Shown here: one piece after another, positions 24,865-35,070 of the stretch
How the letters are laid out: every line of letters begins with the position of its first letter
Position numbering within the stretch: the stretch's first letter is position 1
Made by a program: the position numbers and the translations under genes
The notes under the pieces: model-generated
Database searches by the model: none
Told to the model about the DNA's origin: nothing
The model's input: the letters and a program-made list of their open reading frames with translations, nothing else
Assembly: GCA_021813275.1 (NCBI GenBank)
Contig: JAKALD010000004.1
Span: 1-36,227 of the forward strand
Length of the DNA stretch: 36,227 bases
Reading direction: 5' to 3'
Origin: Pseudomonadota bacterium
GTDB taxonomy: Bacteria > Pseudomonadota > Gammaproteobacteria > Burkholderiales > SG8-39

Positions 24865-25956
24865 ATGGCGAAAGCGCAGATCCGGGTGCTGCCCGGCGCG
24901 CGCAACAGCATCATGGTGGTGGACGATCAGTCCACCAGCCGCGCCATCCTCGAGCAGGTGGTCCGCAACCTCGACGAGCGCGTGCTGGTCGAGGGGTTCA
25001 TGCGGCCGATCGACGCCGTCTTGTGGGCCACCAAGCACATCGCCGACCTGGTGCTCGTCGACTACATGATGCCGGACATGGACGGCATCGAGTTCGTCAA
25101 GCGCCTGCGCTCGGTACCCGGCTACGAGCACGTGCCGATGGTCATGGTGACCGTGCACGACGACCGCAAGGTTCGCTACGCGGCGCTCGATGCGGGGGTC
25201 ACCGATTTCCTCACCAAGCCGGTGGACGCGCGCGAATGCCTGGCGCGGTGCCGCAACCTGCTCACGCTGCGTCGCCAGCAGCTCGCCCTCGAGGATCGCC
25301 GGCGGCTGCTCGAGCACATGGTGGACGAGGCGACGCACGAGGTGCGCGAGCGCGAAAAGGAGACGCTGCTGCGCCTGGCGCGCGCCGGCGAGTTCCGCGA
25401 CGCCGAGACCGGCTACCATTTGCAGCGCATGTCGCGCTACTCGCGGCTGATCGCCGACGCGATCGGGCTGGAGCGCGACGAAGCCCAGACCATCGAGCTG
25501 GCCGCGCCGCTGCACGACATCGGCAAGATCGGCATCCCGGACCACATCCTGCTGAAGTCCGGCAAGCTCGACGGCGAGGAATGGGCGGTCATGCGCCGCC
25601 ACCCCCTGATCGGCCACGAGATCCTCAAGGGCAGCGCGTCGAAGTACGTGCGCATGGGCGCGCTCATCGCGCTCGGGCACCACGAGAAGTACGACGGCTC
25701 GGGCTATCCGAACGGCCTGGTCAGCGAGCACATCGCGCTCAGCGCGCGCATCGTCGCCGTGGCGGACGTCTACGACGCGCTCACCTCGGTGCGACCGTAC
25801 AAGAAGGCGTGGCCGAGCGAAGAGGCCTTCGAGTACCTGCGCAGCCAGCGCGGCAAGCACTTCGATCCGCAGCTCGTCGACGCATTCCTCGGCGCGCGCG
25901 AGGACGTGCTGCGCGTGCAGCACGAGTACCGGGACACGCCTGCGGCCGCGGAATGA
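24865..25956 (+). CDS. Response regulator with HD-GYP c-di-GMP phosphodiesterase domain, RpfG-like
   Basis: REC: IMVVDDQSTSRAILEQV, LVLVDYMMPDMDGIEFVKRL, FLTKPVDA; HD-GYP: LHDIGKIGIPDHILLKSGKL, GHHEKYDGSGYPNGL; directly upstream of an RpfC-like kinase gene. Confidence 0.9.
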   Translation: MAKAQIRVLPGARNSIMVVDDQSTSRAILEQVVRNLDERVLVEGFMRPIDAVLWATKHIADLVLVDYMMPDMDGIEFVKRLRSVPGYEHVPMVMVTVHDDRKVRYAALDAGVTDFLTKPVDARECLARCRNLLTLRRQQLALEDRRRLLEHMVDEATHEVREREKETLLRLARAGEFRDAETGYHLQRMSRYSRLIADAIGLERDEAQTIELAAPLHDIGKIGIPDHILLKSGKLDGEEWAVMRRHPLIGHEILKGSASKYVRMGALIALGHHEKYDGSGYPNGLVSEHIALSARIVAVADVYDALTSVRPYKKAWPSEEAFEYLRSQRGKHFDPQLVDAFLGAREDVLRVQHEYRDTPAAAE

Positions 25957-25972
25957 GGGGGCGAGGACCCGG

Positions 25973-28492
25973 ATGAGCCCGTTCTCCCGCTGGTGGGGCG
26001 CCATGCGCGCGCGGCTTGCCGCGCGGCCCGACACCGAGCACGAGCAGGCGATCGTGCGGCTGGTGGTGGGAGTCCTGATCGAACTGTATCTGTTACCCGG
26101 CGCCTTACAAGGCCACCATCCCGAGCCGACCATGTGGGTAATGGGGGCGTATTTCGCAATATCGCTGTTTCTGTTCCTGCACATCCTAGTGGCGCCCAAG
26201 GAATCGCCAGTGCGTCGCGTGCTGGCGGCGGTGGCCGACGTAGCCACTTTGACGTGGTGCATGGCTTTTCTGGGCGAGCATGCGGCTCCATTGTTCCTTG
26301 TCTACATCTGGGTGACATTGGCGAACGGCTTTCGCTTTGGCGCGCGCTATCTTTTGATTGCGCTTGGCCTCAGCATCGCGGGCTTTACGACGGTCGTCTT
26401 CTTTAGCGAGTTCTGGCGACAGCATGTCGCGGTCGGTGTTGGGCTGACGATCGGCTTCATAGCACTGAGTTTGTACGTGCTGTCCTTAGTGAGGCGCATG
26501 TTCGACGCGCTTACGCACGCGGAGGCTGCAAATCAGGCCAAACGTCAATTCATCTCCGTTGTGAGCCACGAATTGCGCACGCCGCTGAACGCAATCATCG
26601 GCATGGCCGATCTGCTACGCGATACACCGCTCAATCGCGAGCAGGCGGACATGCTGCAGACGCTGCGCGGCTCGTCGCGCGTGATGCTCGGCTTGGTGGA
26701 GGACGTGCTCGATTTCTCGAAGATTGAGGCCGGAAAACTAGCCCTGGAGCGCGTCGACTTCGACCTGCACGCCTTAGTCAATAGCACCAGCAGGATTCTG
26801 GCCGCCCAGGCTGCGGCCAAGGGTATCGACTTCGTCATATCGATCATGCCGGAGGTTCCGCCCGCGGTGTGCGGCGACCCCCATTACCTGCGTCAGGTTC
26901 TAATCAATTTGGCGGGAAACGCAGTCAAGTTTACGGAACACGGTAGCGTGACAGTGCATGTGTCGTCGCAACATGAGAACGACGCGCATGTGCGCTTGAA
27001 GTTTTCTGTCCGCGACACTGGCGTGGGGATCGCGCCCGATGCGCAGAAGCGCATCTTCGAAAGCTTCACCCAGGCTGACCAGTCGACCGCCCGCCGCTTT
27101 GGCGGCACAGGCCTCGGCACGACGATCGCAAAGCAGCTCGTCGAACTAATGGGTGGGACTATCGGCCTCGAAAGCGCCGTTGGCCTGGGCAGCACCTTTT
27201 GGTTCCAGATCGATCTGGAAAAGCAGCCGGAGCGCCCTGCGTCTGGTACCGGAGAGCTGGCTGGCGCACGCATTCTGCTCGTCAGTCTGCCGGATACCGA
27301 GCGCGAAACGCTCGCACAGGCGCTATCGGGCTGGGGGGCGGTTCCGGTGGCGGTCAGCGGCGTCGAGGAAGGTGTGGCGCGCCTGGTGTCCGAAATCAGC
27401 CTGGCGAGGCCGTACCACAGCGCGCTGCTTTACGCGGGTGCGCAGGACTTGCAGCTCGCCCAGCGGTTCCGGCGCGCGGCTCCTGACCCGGCGCCGCCCA
27501 TCATTCTCGCGGTTCCGAAGGAGGCCGACGTACAACGTTTCGCGGCATTGTCCTCGGGATTCTCCGCGGTGCTCGAGCTGCCATTCGGCAAGCGACAGCT
27601 GTTTAACGTGCTGCATTCTGTTTCCGCCGGCGACGAGGTCCGTGAGGGCGTCGTGCGCTTGCAGGACTATGCGCGTAGCGCTGCGATGGGCCGGCGCCTG
27701 CGGATCCTGGTCGCGGACGACAACCCGACGAACCGCGAAGTGCTGGGCAAGATCTTGGAGCGAGGCGGCCATTCCGCCACTCTGGTAGCAGATGGCGACC
27801 TTGCCCTGGACGCGCTCGAGGCCGCACATTATCACGTTGTACTGCTCGATCGCAATATGCCCGGCATGAGCGGGATCGAAACCCTGCACGCGATCCGCCT
27901 GATGACCCAGGGGCGAGAGCGCTTGCCGATCGCCATGCTTTCAGCTGATGTGACCCCGGATGCACGCCGTGAAGCGCTAGAGGCCGGTGCCGACGCGTTT
28001 CTAGCGAAGCCGGTGGAGGCACTTAAGCTGCTGGAGCAGATTCAGACCCTGAGTCTGGGCGCCGAGGAGACGCCGGCGCGAGTCGAAAGCGGCGCGCCAG
28101 CTAAACACTCGTTCGGCAGCGACGCAACAAACCCGGTGGTGAACGTCGAGACACTTTCGTTCTTGGCAGATCTCGGTTCTTCCCATGCCTTTCTCGAAAG
28201 ACTTGTAGAAGTCTTCTTGGCGGACGGTGCGACCTTGCTCACCAAGATTGAGAGCTCACTTGCTGCGCGCAACTACACGGTATTCCGCGCTCATCTGCAT
28301 GCGATGAAAGGGTCGTCGGCGAGCATGGGCACCGACCGTCTCACCAGACTTTGTGAGACCTACGGGCGTCTTTCCGATGGCGAGCTTCGGCTCCAAACAC
28401 CCGCTTTGCTTCCGTCACTGTGCGGGGAATTCGCGTCGGCACGCGAGGAGCTCGAGCGCTACCTACGCGAGAAGCAGCACTCGTTCGGCTAG
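25973..28492 (+). CDS. Hybrid sensor histidine kinase, RpfC-like: N-terminal TM region, HisKA, HATPase, degenerate REC, canonical REC, Hpt
   Basis: Several hydrophobic helices in roughly the first 170 aa; ANQAKRQFISVVSHELRTPLNAIIGMADLLRDTPLN; GNAVKFTEHG; FGGTGLGTTIAKQLVELMGG; RILVADDNPTNREVLGKILERGG with VVLLDRNMPGMSG; Hpt FRAHLHAMKGSSASMG. Confidence 0.9.
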   Translation: MSPFSRWWGAMRARLAARPDTEHEQAIVRLVVGVLIELYLLPGALQGHHPEPTMWVMGAYFAISLFLFLHILVAPKESPVRRVLAAVADVATLTWCMAFLGEHAAPLFLVYIWVTLANGFRFGARYLLIALGLSIAGFTTVVFFSEFWRQHVAVGVGLTIGFIALSLYVLSLVRRMFDALTHAEAANQAKRQFISVVSHELRTPLNAIIGMADLLRDTPLNREQADMLQTLRGSSRVMLGLVEDVLDFSKIEAGKLALERVDFDLHALVNSTSRILAAQAAAKGIDFVISIMPEVPPAVCGDPHYLRQVLINLAGNAVKFTEHGSVTVHVSSQHENDAHVRLKFSVRDTGVGIAPDAQKRIFESFTQADQSTARRFGGTGLGTTIAKQLVELMGGTIGLESAVGLGSTFWFQIDLEKQPERPASGTGELAGARILLVSLPDTERETLAQALSGWGAVPVAVSGVEEGVARLVSEISLARPYHSALLYAGAQDLQLAQRFRRAAPDPAPPIILAVPKEADVQRFAALSSGFSAVLELPFGKRQLFNVLHSVSAGDEVREGVVRLQDYARSAAMGRRLRILVADDNPTNREVLGKILERGGHSATLVADGDLALDALEAAHYHVVLLDRNMPGMSGIETLHAIRLMTQGRERLPIAMLSADVTPDARREALEAGADAFLAKPVEALKLLEQIQTLSLGAEETPARVESGAPAKHSFGSDATNPVVNVETLSFLADLGSSHAFLERLVEVFLADGATLLTKIESSLAARNYTVFRAHLHAMKGSSASMGTDRLTRLCETYGRLSDGELRLQTPALLPSLCGEFASAREELERYLREKQHSFG

Positions 28493-28512
28493 GGCCGCGA
28501 TAGCTTACAATT

Positions 28513-28533
28513 GCGCCCGCGCTCAGCGGGCGC
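28513..28533 (+). other. Stem-loop in the rpfC/HDO intergenic region
   Basis: GCGCCCGC-gctca-GCGGGCGC: perfect 8-bp stem with 5-nt loop, no following T-run. Confidence 0.6.
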
Positions 28534-28571
28534 CGCAACCCGCACTATTACTATTCTGGAGAGCAAACCGG

Positions 28572-29243
28572 ATGTCGTTTTTTATTACCTTGGTGGAGAT
28601 GACCGACGCGAATCGGCGGGATTTGGAGAGCGTGCCGAAGGTCCACGAGATGATCCACCGGGGTCTGACCCTCTCGGAATATCGCGCGTTTCTGCACGAC
28701 CTCTACCACGTTGTCTGGCATTTCTGCCCGATCATGGCCACCGCGGCGTCGCATTGCGACGATCGTTTTCGCGGCGTGCGTTATGAGCTCTACGAACGCA
28801 TCAATGAAGAGCAACATCACGAGGAGTGGGTGCTTGAGGACATCGAGGCGATGGGGGGGAACGCAAAGCAGGTCAGCGTCACTCCGCCCAGCCCGCCTGT
28901 ACAAGCAATGATCGGGTTCAATTACTCGGCCTGTGAGCGCATCCATCCATGCTCCGTGTTGGGGATGCTTTACACGCTCGAGGTTGTGGCGTCCGTCTAC
29001 GGGGGGAGGGTGTCGGACTCGATCGCGCGCGCGCTCGGGCGCGATACCGAAGCTGGCGGTTTCAAGTTTCTCTCCTCACACGCGACAATGGATGTCGAGC
29101 ACATGGCGAAGCTCAACAAGCTCGTGAAAACGATTGAAGACTCCGTCGCGCAACAGGCCATCATCGACGCCACGCGCGTTAACTTCTATCAGTTCAGCCA
29201 GATGTTCCGCGAGGGCGGGTTCCAGTCGCTCGTCACCGGCTGA
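28572..29243 (+). CDS. Iron-containing redox enzyme family protein, heme-oxygenase-like diiron oxidase (HDO; TenA/PqqC-like fold)
   Basis: Start at internal ATG of ORF 28353..29243 with ggagag RBS-like upstream; ligand-type motifs ERINEEQHHEEW (ExxH), MLYTLEVV, and SSHATMDVEHM (HxxxDxxH). Confidence 0.8.
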   Translation: MSFFITLVEMTDANRRDLESVPKVHEMIHRGLTLSEYRAFLHDLYHVVWHFCPIMATAASHCDDRFRGVRYELYERINEEQHHEEWVLEDIEAMGGNAKQVSVTPPSPPVQAMIGFNYSACERIHPCSVLGMLYTLEVVASVYGGRVSDSIARALGRDTEAGGFKFLSSHATMDVEHMAKLNKLVKTIEDSVAQQAIIDATRVNFYQFSQMFREGGFQSLVTG

Positions 29244-29275
29244 TCGACAGTGAACGTCCCGGTCGCGCGGCAGGC

Positions 29276-30202
29276 CTAGGCCGTAGCCGCGAGCGCATCA
29301 GCTGTGACGTCAGGGACATCGCCATATTCCATGCGTCGCATTTGTGCACGGACGATCCGGCTCATCATCTTCAGGTCGCGATCCTCTAGTCGCATGGCGG
29401 CGTCTACCCAAGTCTCTGTGATAGCGTCCAGTTCGTCGCGCGTCACCGGATGAATGAGCTGCCGCGTGCGGAACACCGCCTGCACGCCGTTGCGCCGCTT
29501 GCCGTTCTTCGCGATCCATTCATGCACAGCTGACGCCCCGTCGCCGTCCTTTGCAAGGACGTCCACCACGCCCATCTCGTGTAGCTGTTTGGCTGGCAAT
29601 ACGCGGCCGGAGAGGATGAGCTCTTCCGCCGCGCGCATGCCGAGCCGACGCGCGAGAAGGCTGTACGCGCCCATCCCGGGAAATAGGTTGAACAGAATCT
29701 CGGGCAACCCCATCAGCGCGCTTTCCTCGGCGACGATCACATCCGAAGAGAGCGCGGACTCGAACCCGCCACCCAGCGCATCACCTTGCACTAGAGAGAT
29801 TGTGGTCAACGCCGGGCTGAAGAAGTTCTGAATGCGCGGGTACATATTGTCGATGCACAGCTTCGCATAATGCGCGAGCGCATCGCGATCGCGTGCCTTA
29901 ATGAGGAGCACGAACAACGCCAAATCGCCACCAAGGTTAAACACCCGCGGCGTTCTCGAGGCTAGAACGTAGTAGTTTGCCTTGTGGTGTTCGCCATCGA
30001 CCTCGACCCGGCCCTGGTTCGAGGCGAGCGCACAATCGTGAGAGCGAATGTCCTTGAGCAATCCCAAGCTGAAGCACGGGGTCCCCTTAGGCTTGAAATA
30101 CCCCCAGATCGTCCCGCTGCCGGGCTCGAACTCGGTTTCGTATTGCGTGTTCCTCTTTCCGTAGGGCACACGAAGGCCCATCGCATCGCGCAGATTGCTC
30201 AC
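29276..30202 (-). CDS. rpfF: Crotonase-family DSF synthase, RpfF-like
   Basis: GTG start; TISLVQGDALGGGFESALSSDVIVAEESALMGLPEILFNLFPGMGAYSLLARRLG with the two crotonase/RpfF glutamate positions (GGGFE, GLPE); genomic context with rpfG/rpfC-like genes. Confidence 0.9.
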   Translation of the reverse strand: MSNLRDAMGLRVPYGKRNTQYETEFEPGSGTIWGYFKPKGTPCFSLGLLKDIRSHDCALASNQGRVEVDGEHHKANYYVLASRTPRVFNLGGDLALFVLLIKARDRDALAHYAKLCIDNMYPRIQNFFSPALTTISLVQGDALGGGFESALSSDVIVAEESALMGLPEILFNLFPGMGAYSLLARRLGMRAAEELILSGRVLPAKQLHEMGVVDVLAKDGDGASAVHEWIAKNGKRRNGVQAVFRTRQLIHPVTRDELDAITETWVDAAMRLEDRDLKMMSRIVRAQMRRMEYGDVPDVTADALAATA

Positions 30203-30783
30203 TTGATTCCCCTTCCCAAAGGGCCCCCTTGGCGGAGGGCTGTTATGTCTCGGCCCGGACTCAGGGATAAGGCAAGCCCGAACCTCCCGCGTCGATTAGA
30301 CCCCCGATCCGATCTATGTGCAATCTGTCACACCCCGCGCAGGGACCTCTTCGCCTTGGCCATCGCGCATTGCGAAGGCTTCGTGATCGCGCAGCCGCTC
30401 GACCGTAATGTCATTCAGGCAGCGAGCGGGGGCGAGTCGGAGACTGGTGATCGTTTCGTGATCCGGCGAGGTACCTGCCGTGCGCTCGAGGCCACAGATC
30501 GTGGGCGGACACGATCACGCGATCGGGCGACTCTTGCTGCGTATGCAAGCTTGCGGCAGTCACCCGGGCCACGACGAGTCGCGCTCGGCTCTTGACCCCG
30601 GAAGCACGCATACCCTCGCGCCCGACGGACCGCGTGAACGACGGGCGGCGAGCGTCGGCGCGTCGTGGCAGACGCGCGTTCGCTCGAACCGTTGGGAGGC
30701 GGACCCGGCAATTGGAGGATCGTCGGCGGATGGGTTAAAGTCCCCGTTCGAGCGAATCGCGCGGCAATCTCGTGGGGGGCAGC

Positions 30784-32490
<1,707 letters not shown>

Positions 32491-32532
32491 GCCGGGACGC
32501 CCCCGTGGAGCCGCTCGTGCGGTGGCGCATGG

Positions 32533-33012
32533 CTATGCGATTCTCGCCAGCCGCTGATCTGCGCATTCCGCAAGGAGCGCGCTCGCCGGACCGCGCCCCG
32601 GAATCCGCGCTTCGGGGTCGAGCTCGAGCAGCGGCCGCAGCACGAAGGCGCGCTCGTGCATGCGCGGGTGAGGCACCCTCAGCCCGGCCGAGTCGATGCG
32701 CGCATCCCCGTAGAGCAGCAGGTCGAGGTCGAGCGTACGCGGCGCGTCGGCGAAGGAGCGTTCGCGGCCGTGGCGCCGCTCGACGGCGAGCAGCTCGGCA
32801 AGCAGCCGCTCGGCCGACAGAGCGGTCTCGATCCGCGCCACGGCATTGACGAAGTCGGGCTGCGCCGCGTAGCCGAGCGGGGCGCTGCGATACAGCGACG
32901 AGCGCGCCGTGACGCGCGTCTGCGGCAAGCGGTCGAGCTCGTCGAGCGCCGCGAGCACCTGATCGCGCGGCGCGGCCAGATTGGCGCCCAAGCCGACGTA
33001 CGCGGCGACCAT
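32533..33012 (-). CDS. folK: 2-amino-4-hydroxy-6-hydroxymethyldihydropteridine diphosphokinase
   Basis: VAAYVGLGANLAAPRDQVLAALDELD; YRSAPLGYAAQPDFVNAVARIETAL; PRTLDLDLLLYG; LRVPHPRMHERAFVLRPLLEL. Confidence 0.95.
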   Translation of the reverse strand: MVAAYVGLGANLAAPRDQVLAALDELDRLPQTRVTARSSLYRSAPLGYAAQPDFVNAVARIETALSAERLLAELLAVERRHGRERSFADAPRTLDLDLLLYGDARIDSAGLRVPHPRMHERAFVLRPLLELDPEARIPGRGPASALLAECADQRLARIA

Positions 33013-33014
33013 GG

Positions 33015-34340
33015 TCAGCCTTCCGGCCCGGCCTGAGGGGCCGCCGCGGGTTTTCTGCGCCGGCGCCGGCGCCGCTTTCTCGGCCCGGTCTCGGGCAGCA
33101 GCATGGCGCGCCGCGTCTCGAGGTCGGCGTCCTGGTAGGTGCGCCACCAGGCCTCGAGCTCCGCGGGCACCTCGCCGCTCGCCGCGCGCAGCGCCAGGAA
33201 GTCGTAGCCCATCCGGAAGCGCGGGTGCTCGAGCAGCCGGTGCGGGCGCTGTCCCGAGCGCTGCTCGAAGCGCGGCTGCAGCGCCCAGATCTCGCGCATG
33301 GTCGCGGTCAGCTTGCGCGTGATGGCGAGCTTCTCGCATTGCGCGTCGAGGATCTCGTCCATGGCGGCTTCGAGCGCGGGCAGCGAGCGCTCGCCGCGCG
33401 CCTGCCGCGCCTTCCAGGCCGCGAGCACCTGGTGCCAGAGGAGCGCCGCGAACAGGAACGCCGGCGACACCGGGCGATCGGTGCGCACGCGCTCGTCCGT
33501 CTGCGCCAGGGCGAGCGTCACGAACCGCTCGCCCAGAGGCTGCTCGAGGATCATGTCGAGCAGCGGCAGCAGCCCCTTGTGCAGGCCTTCGTCGCGCAGC
33601 TGGCGCACGCACGCGCTGGCGTGCCCCGAGAGCAGCAGCTTGAGCATCTCGTCGAATACGCGCGCCGCGGGCACGTGCTCGATGAGGCCCGCGAGCCGGC
33701 GCACGGGCGCGCGGGTCGCCGGATCGAGCGTGAATCCGAGCTTCGCCGACATTCGCACCGCACGCAGCATGCGCACCGGGTCCTCGCGATAGCGAGTCTC
33801 CGGATCGCCGATCACGCGCAGCACGCGCTTGCGCAGGTCGGCCAGCCCGCCGTGGTAGTCGATGATCTCGCCGCTTCCCGGGTCGTAGTACAGCGCGTTG
33901 ATGCTGAAGTCGCGCCGCCGCGCGTCCTCCTCCAGCGAGCCGAACACGTTGTCGCGCAGCACGCGCCCGTGCTCGTCCTTCTCCACGGTCTCGAGATCCG
34001 CGGCGCGGAACGTCGAAACCTCAACCGTTTCGTGCCCCATGATGACGTGCACCAGCCGGAAGCGGCGGCCGATGATGTGCGCGCGGCGGAACAGCGGCTT
34101 GATCTGCTCGGGGCGCGCGTCGGTCGCCACGTCGTAATCCTTGGGCGCGATGCCGAGCAGCAGGTCGCGCACCGCGCCGCCGACCACGTAGGCGGCGAAC
34201 CCGGCCCCGCGCAAGGCCTCGCAGACCTTGCGCGCACCCGGGCTGATCGCTTCGGGCGCGATCCCGTGCCGCTCGGGCGGCACGCGCTGCGGTGAGCGGC
34301 CGCCCAGGCCCAGGACGCGGCGGATGAACCTCTTGATCAT
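33015..34340 (-). CDS. pcnB: Poly(A) polymerase I
   Basis: YVVGGAVRDLLLGIAPKDYDVATDARPEQIKPLFRRAHIIGRRFRLVHVIMGHE; DARRRDFSINALYYDP; Arg-rich C-terminus RKRRRRRRRKP. Confidence 0.94.
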   Translation of the reverse strand: MIKRFIRRVLGLGGRSPQRVPPERHGIAPEAISPGARKVCEALRGAGFAAYVVGGAVRDLLLGIAPKDYDVATDARPEQIKPLFRRAHIIGRRFRLVHVIMGHETVEVSTFRAADLETVEKDEHGRVLRDNVFGSLEEDARRRDFSINALYYDPGSGEIIDYHGGLADLRKRVLRVIGDPETRYREDPVRMLRAVRMSAKLGFTLDPATRAPVRRLAGLIEHVPAARVFDEMLKLLLSGHASACVRQLRDEGLHKGLLPLLDMILEQPLGERFVTLALAQTDERVRTDRPVSPAFLFAALLWHQVLAAWKARQARGERSLPALEAAMDEILDAQCEKLAITRKLTATMREIWALQPRFEQRSGQRPHRLLEHPRFRMGYDFLALRAASGEVPAELEAWWRTYQDADLETRRAMLLPETGPRKRRRRRRRKPAAAPQAGPEG

Positions 34341-34395
34341 GAAGGGCGGGGATTTTAGCCTCTTCTCGCCTGAGGCGCGGCCCGCGCGGAGAGCT

Positions 34396-35070
34396 TCAGG
34401 ATGCTTGCCGCCTGAGCGAGATCACCGGCCAGCCGCGCCGGCCGGCCTCGTCGGCGAGCTGCGCATCGGGATCGACCGCGACCGGGCGCGTCACGCGCGC
34501 GAGCAGCGGCAGGTCGTTGTGCGAATCGCTGTAGAAGGTGCTCTCGGCGAAGCTCGCCAGGGGCCGGCCCAGGCCGGCGAGCCATTCGTCGACGCGCCGG
34601 ATCTTGCCCTCGCGAAAGCAGGGGGTGCCCGCGACCCGGCCGGTGAACCGCCCGCCGGCCTTCTCGGGCTCGGTCGCGATCAGGTGCGGCACGCCGAACT
34701 CGCGCGCGATCGGCGCGGTCACGAAGCTGTTCGTCGCGGTGACGATCGCGCACAGGTCGCCGGCCGCGATGTGGCCCCGCACCAAGTCGCGCGCGCGCGG
34801 CGTGATCATCGGGCGGATGCGGCTCGCCATGAAGGCGGCGTGCCAGCGCGCCAGGTCCTCGGGCGCGTGCTCGGCCAGCGGCCGCAGCGCGAAGCCGAGG
34901 TACTCGTGGATGTCGAGCGTCCCGGCGGCGTACTGCTCGTAATAGGCGCGGTTCTGTGCCTCGTAGGCCTCGCGCGCGAGCACCCCGCGGTCGACGAGGA
35001 ACTGGCCCCATTCGTAGTCGCTGTCGCCCGCGAGCAGCGTGTTGTCCAGGTCGAAGAGCGCGAGCTTCAC
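34396..35070 (-). CDS. HAD-superfamily hydrolase subfamily IB (SerB-like phosphatase)
   Basis: GTG start at 35070; MKLALFDLDNTLLAGDSDYEWGQFLVDRGVL; IVTATNSFVTAPIAREFG; FYSDSHNDLPLLARV. Confidence 0.92.
   Translation of the reverse strand: MKLALFDLDNTLLAGDSDYEWGQFLVDRGVLAREAYEAQNRAYYEQYAAGTLDIHEYLGFALRPLAEHAPEDLARWHAAFMASRIRPMITPRARDLVRGHIAAGDLCAIVTATNSFVTAPIAREFGVPHLIATEPEKAGGRFTGRVAGTPCFREGKIRRVDEWLAGLGRPLASFAESTFYSDSHNDLPLLARVTRPVAVDPDAQLADEAGRRGWPVISLRRQAS

Noticed and set aside
29984-30595. 203-aa plus-strand ORF overlapping the rpfF 5' end
   Set aside because: Mostly antisense to rpfF and its upstream region, no plausible start context; only its 3' part is kept as an unexplained intergenic region.
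24590-30600. tRNA-Leu-targeted genomic island carrying the rpf genes
   Set aside because: No integrase, no repeat of the tRNA 3' end seen downstream, and the composition break is inside rpfC rather than at the tRNA.
33015-33080. Arg-rich C-terminal tail of PcnB (RKRRRRRRRKP)
   Set aside because: Basic C-terminal tails are usual in bacterial poly(A) polymerases; not considered novel.
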